Part shown: piece by piece, positions 62,116 to 64,000 of the stretch
Layout: every line of letters starts with the position of its first letter
How positions within the stretch are numbered: position 1 is the first letter of the stretch
Assembly: GCF_007559435.1 (NCBI RefSeq)
Contig: NZ_VMBP01000002.1
Location: 62,001-126,000, forward strand
Length of the DNA stretch: 64,000 nt
Reading direction: 5' to 3'
Origin: Ancylobacter moscoviensis
GTDB taxonomy: Bacteria > Pseudomonadota > Alphaproteobacteria > Rhizobiales > Xanthobacteraceae
Notes under the pieces: model-generated
Databases searched by the model: none
What the model saw: the letters and a program-made list of their open reading frames with translations, nothing else
What the model was told of the DNA's origin: nothing
Position numbers and translations under genes: made by a program

Positions 62116-62125
62116 ACGATTGGCA

Positions 62126-62161
62126 AAATCTGCGCCGGGCTTCGTCCTCCGGCGCAGATTT
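62126..62161 (+). terminator. Terminator-type hairpin after xylA
   Basis: A perfect 13-bp stem, AAATCTGCGCCGG/CCGGCGCAGATTT, with a 10-base loop starts 10 bp after the xylA stop and is followed by CATCTTACT. The tail is only moderately U-rich, but the strong stem and position fit termination of xylBA. Confidence 0.75.
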
Positions 62162-62276
62162 CATCTTACTGTGATTGACTTGGCGGCATTTCCCCCGTTC
62201 GATCCCCGGCGGGACGACCCGTGACTCGGCACCCCGCTTTCGCGCGGGAGGACGCCTTCAAGAGGGGAAGTGACGA

Positions 62277-62900
62277 ATGCGTCATCGCATGATGGGAGCA
62301 GCGCTGGCCGCCGTGGCCGCCCTGTCCTTTATGGCCGCCGATGCGGACGCCCAGATGCGTCCGCCGGGCGGCATGGGCAACCAGATCGTCGACGTGCCGG
62401 AGAAGCCCGGCTACGTGCCGTCGGCCGACGAGGAGCAGCTCGACCCGGCCTTCCGCCGGCAGCCGGTCTATTTCCGCACCAACGAGCCGCCGGGCACGAT
62501 CATCGTCCATACGAATGAGCGCTTCCTGTACCTCGTGCAGGGCGACAACCGGGCGCTGCGCTACGGCATCGGCGTGGGCCGCGACGGCTTCCAGTGGGCC
62601 GGCCTGCAGAAGGTGACCCGCAAGGCGGAGTGGCCGGACTGGACGCCGCCGCCGGAGATGATCCAGCGCCAGCCCTACCTGCCGCGCTTCATGGCCGGCG
62701 GTCCCGGCAACCCGATGGGCGCTGCCGCGCTCTATCTGGGCTCCACGGTCTACCGCATCCACGGCACCAACATGCCGAACACCATCGGCATGGCGATCTC
62801 CTCCGGCTGCTTCCGTCTCGTGAATGCGGACGTGCAGGACCTCTACAACCGCGTGCCGGTGGGGACGAAGGTGATCATCCGTCAGGCGCCCGAGCTCTGA
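62277..62900 (+). CDS. L,D-transpeptidase (YkuD/ErfK family)
   Basis: A 207-residue secreted enzyme. A signal peptide runs to about residue 26 (ADADAQ). The YkuD domain starts near residue 70 (GTIIVHTNERFLYLVQGDNR). The catalytic residues are His162 in YRIHGTNMPNTIGMA and Cys178 in ISSGCFRLVNADV. L,D-transpeptidases form 3-3 peptidoglycan cross-links or attach outer-membrane proteins to peptidoglycan, both important in polar-growing alphaproteobacteria; which applies here cannot be decided. GAGGGGAAG precedes the ATG. Confidence 0.93.
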   Translation: MRHRMMGAALAAVAALSFMAADADAQMRPPGGMGNQIVDVPEKPGYVPSADEEQLDPAFRRQPVYFRTNEPPGTIIVHTNERFLYLVQGDNRALRYGIGVGRDGFQWAGLQKVTRKAEWPDWTPPPEMIQRQPYLPRFMAGGPGNPMGAAALYLGSTVYRIHGTNMPNTIGMAISSGCFRLVNADVQDLYNRVPVGTKVIIRQAPEL

Positions 62901-62966
62901 GCGTCCGGTTTTTGTGAATATCGACGCTCCGGACCTTCCGGTGCCGTCGACCGATCTGGGGGAAAC

Positions 62967-63980
62967 ATGAACAGGATCGCAACCGCGCTGGCCGCCGCCG
63001 GCGTTCTTCTCACGGCCGGCTTCGCCCATGCGGACACGCTGTCCGACGTGAAGGCGCGCGGCACGCTGAAGTGCGGCGTCAGCCAGGGCCTCGCCGGTTT
63101 CTCGGCCAAGGACGACAAGGGCGCCTGGAGCGGCTTCGACGTCGATTTCTGCCGCGCGGTGGCGGCGGCGGTCTTCGACGACCCCTCCAAGGTGGAGTAT
63201 GTGCCGCTTTCCGCCGAGGCGCGCTTCCCGGCGCTGCAGAAGGGCGAGATCGACGTCCTCTCCCGCAACTCGACCTGGACGCTGCAGCGCGAGGCCGAGC
63301 TGAAGCTGCTTTTCGCCGGCATCTCCTATTATGACGGCCAGGGCTTCATGGTGCCGGCCGGCAAGAACGTGATGGGCGCGCTGGAACTCGGCGGCTCCAA
63401 GGTCTGCACCCAGAGCGGCACGACCAGCGCCCTCAACGCGCAGGACTATTTCAAGCAGAACAAGATGGAGCTGGAGCTGATCCAGCTGCCGACCGTCGAC
63501 GAGGTGGTGAAGGCCTATGCCGACGGCAAGTGCGACGTGCTGACGACCGACGTGTCGCAGCTCTACGCGCTGCGCCTTAAGCTGCCCAAGCCCGCCGACC
63601 ACATCGTGCTGCCCGACGTGATCTCCAAGGAGCCGCTCGGCCCGGTGGTGCGCCAGGGCGACGACGCGTGGCTCAACATCGTCAAGTGGAGCCTCTACGC
63701 GCTGCTGAACGCCGAAGAGCTGGGCATCAGCACGGCGAGCCTCGACCAGGCGCTCAAGTCCGACAAGCCGGACGTGAAGCGCTTTGTCGGCACCGACGGC
63801 GCCTATGGCGAGCAGCTCGGCCTGACCAAGGACTGGGCGGTGCGGATCGTCAAGAATGTCGGCAATTACGGCGAGGTGTTCGAGCGCAATATCGGCTCGC
63901 AGTCCTCGCTCGGCATCCCCCGCGGCATCAACCAGCTCTGGAGCGCCGGCGGCATCCAGTACGCGCCGCCGATCCGCTGA
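62967..63980 (+). CDS. aapJ: General L-amino acid ABC transporter binding protein AapJ
   Basis: A 337-residue periplasmic solute-binding protein. The signal peptide covers residues 1-22 (GFAHAD). The mature domain has TLSDVKARGTLKCGVSQGLA, GFDVDFCRAVAAAVFDD, SRNSTWTLQREAEL and QDYFKQNKMELELIQLPTVD, all AapJ-like. AapJ binds a wide range of L-amino acids for the AapQMP permease-ATPase of rhizobia. The partner genes are expected just right of the window. The 66-bp gap to the L,D-transpeptidase has GGGGGAAAC directly before the ATG. Confidence 0.94.
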   Translation: MNRIATALAAAGVLLTAGFAHADTLSDVKARGTLKCGVSQGLAGFSAKDDKGAWSGFDVDFCRAVAAAVFDDPSKVEYVPLSAEARFPALQKGEIDVLSRNSTWTLQREAELKLLFAGISYYDGQGFMVPAGKNVMGALELGGSKVCTQSGTTSALNAQDYFKQNKMELELIQLPTVDEVVKAYADGKCDVLTTDVSQLYALRLKLPKPADHIVLPDVISKEPLGPVVRQGDDAWLNIVKWSLYALLNAEELGISTASLDQALKSDKPDVKRFVGTDGAYGEQLGLTKDWAVRIVKNVGNYGEVFERNIGSQSSLGIPRGINQLWSAGGIQYAPPIR

Positions 63981-64000
63981 GGCGGGTCCATATCCCGGAA

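Overview
The window is a high-GC chromosomal segment from an alphaproteobacterium of the order Hyphomicrobiales (Rhizobiales). The evidence is ctrA divergent from a fliJ-like gene with chpT close by, an EipA/DUF1134 envelope protein, an aerobic (CobG-type) cobalamin pathway, an AapJ-type amino-acid binding protein and GANTC (CcrM) sites upstream of ctrA. The gene mix fits Xanthobacteraceae such as Ancylobacter or Starkeya, but the family is an inference from content only.

Layout. 0-5 kb: a COG4091 oxidoreductase, a coiled-coil membrane protein, eipA, cysQ and chpT. 5-10 kb: a CheW-like protein without a kinase core, a small copper-type pair (DUF305), ctrA, fliJ and a GNAT acetyltransferase. 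10-15.6 kb: an orphan cysA, tpm, a periplasmic beta-propeller/SRPBCC pair and recQ. 15.7-35 kb: a cobalamin locus. Two back-to-back AdoCbl riboswitches at about 21.4-21.9 kb drive two divergent operons: cbtB-cbtA-hupE-cobP-cobO-TM2-cobQ leftwards, and cobW-cobN-cobG-cobH-cobI-cobJ rightwards. Then come cobK (reverse) and cobL-cobE-cobM-cobB. 35-47.4 kb: a complete glycogen operon, glgP-glgB-glgC-glgA, ending in a fused GlgX-MalQ protein. 48.5-52 kb: modABC with a ModE-like operator and a short ModE-type regulator. 52-54.6 kb: a PepSY / PCuAC / DUF2946 group, probably for copper. 54.6-62.1 kb: xylose uptake and catabolism (xylFHG leftwards; LacI regulator, xylB and xylA rightwards). 62.2-64 kb: an L,D-transpeptidase and aapJ.

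How the genes work together. The cobalamin locus imports cobalt (CbtAB, HupE), carries out most of the oxygen-dependent corrin pathway, inserts cobalt (CobN), adenosylates (CobO) and amidates (CobB, CobQ). No cobA, cobF, cobS, cobT, cobC, cobV or nicotinate phosphoribosyltransferase (cobU) gene lies in the window. ChpT and CtrA are two steps of the CckA-ChpT-CtrA cell-cycle relay. The glycogen genes cover synthesis, branching, phosphorolysis, debranching and maltodextrin disproportionation.

The least ordinary signal is a family of nested palindromic repeats, about 25-155 bp, at six or more places and concentrated in the cobalamin locus. One copy sits in frame inside cobN and is predicted to be translated as about 28 residues. 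Stem positions change in compensating pairs between copies, so selection or copying has kept the fold. No tRNA, rRNA, CRISPR array, phage or transposase gene was recognised.
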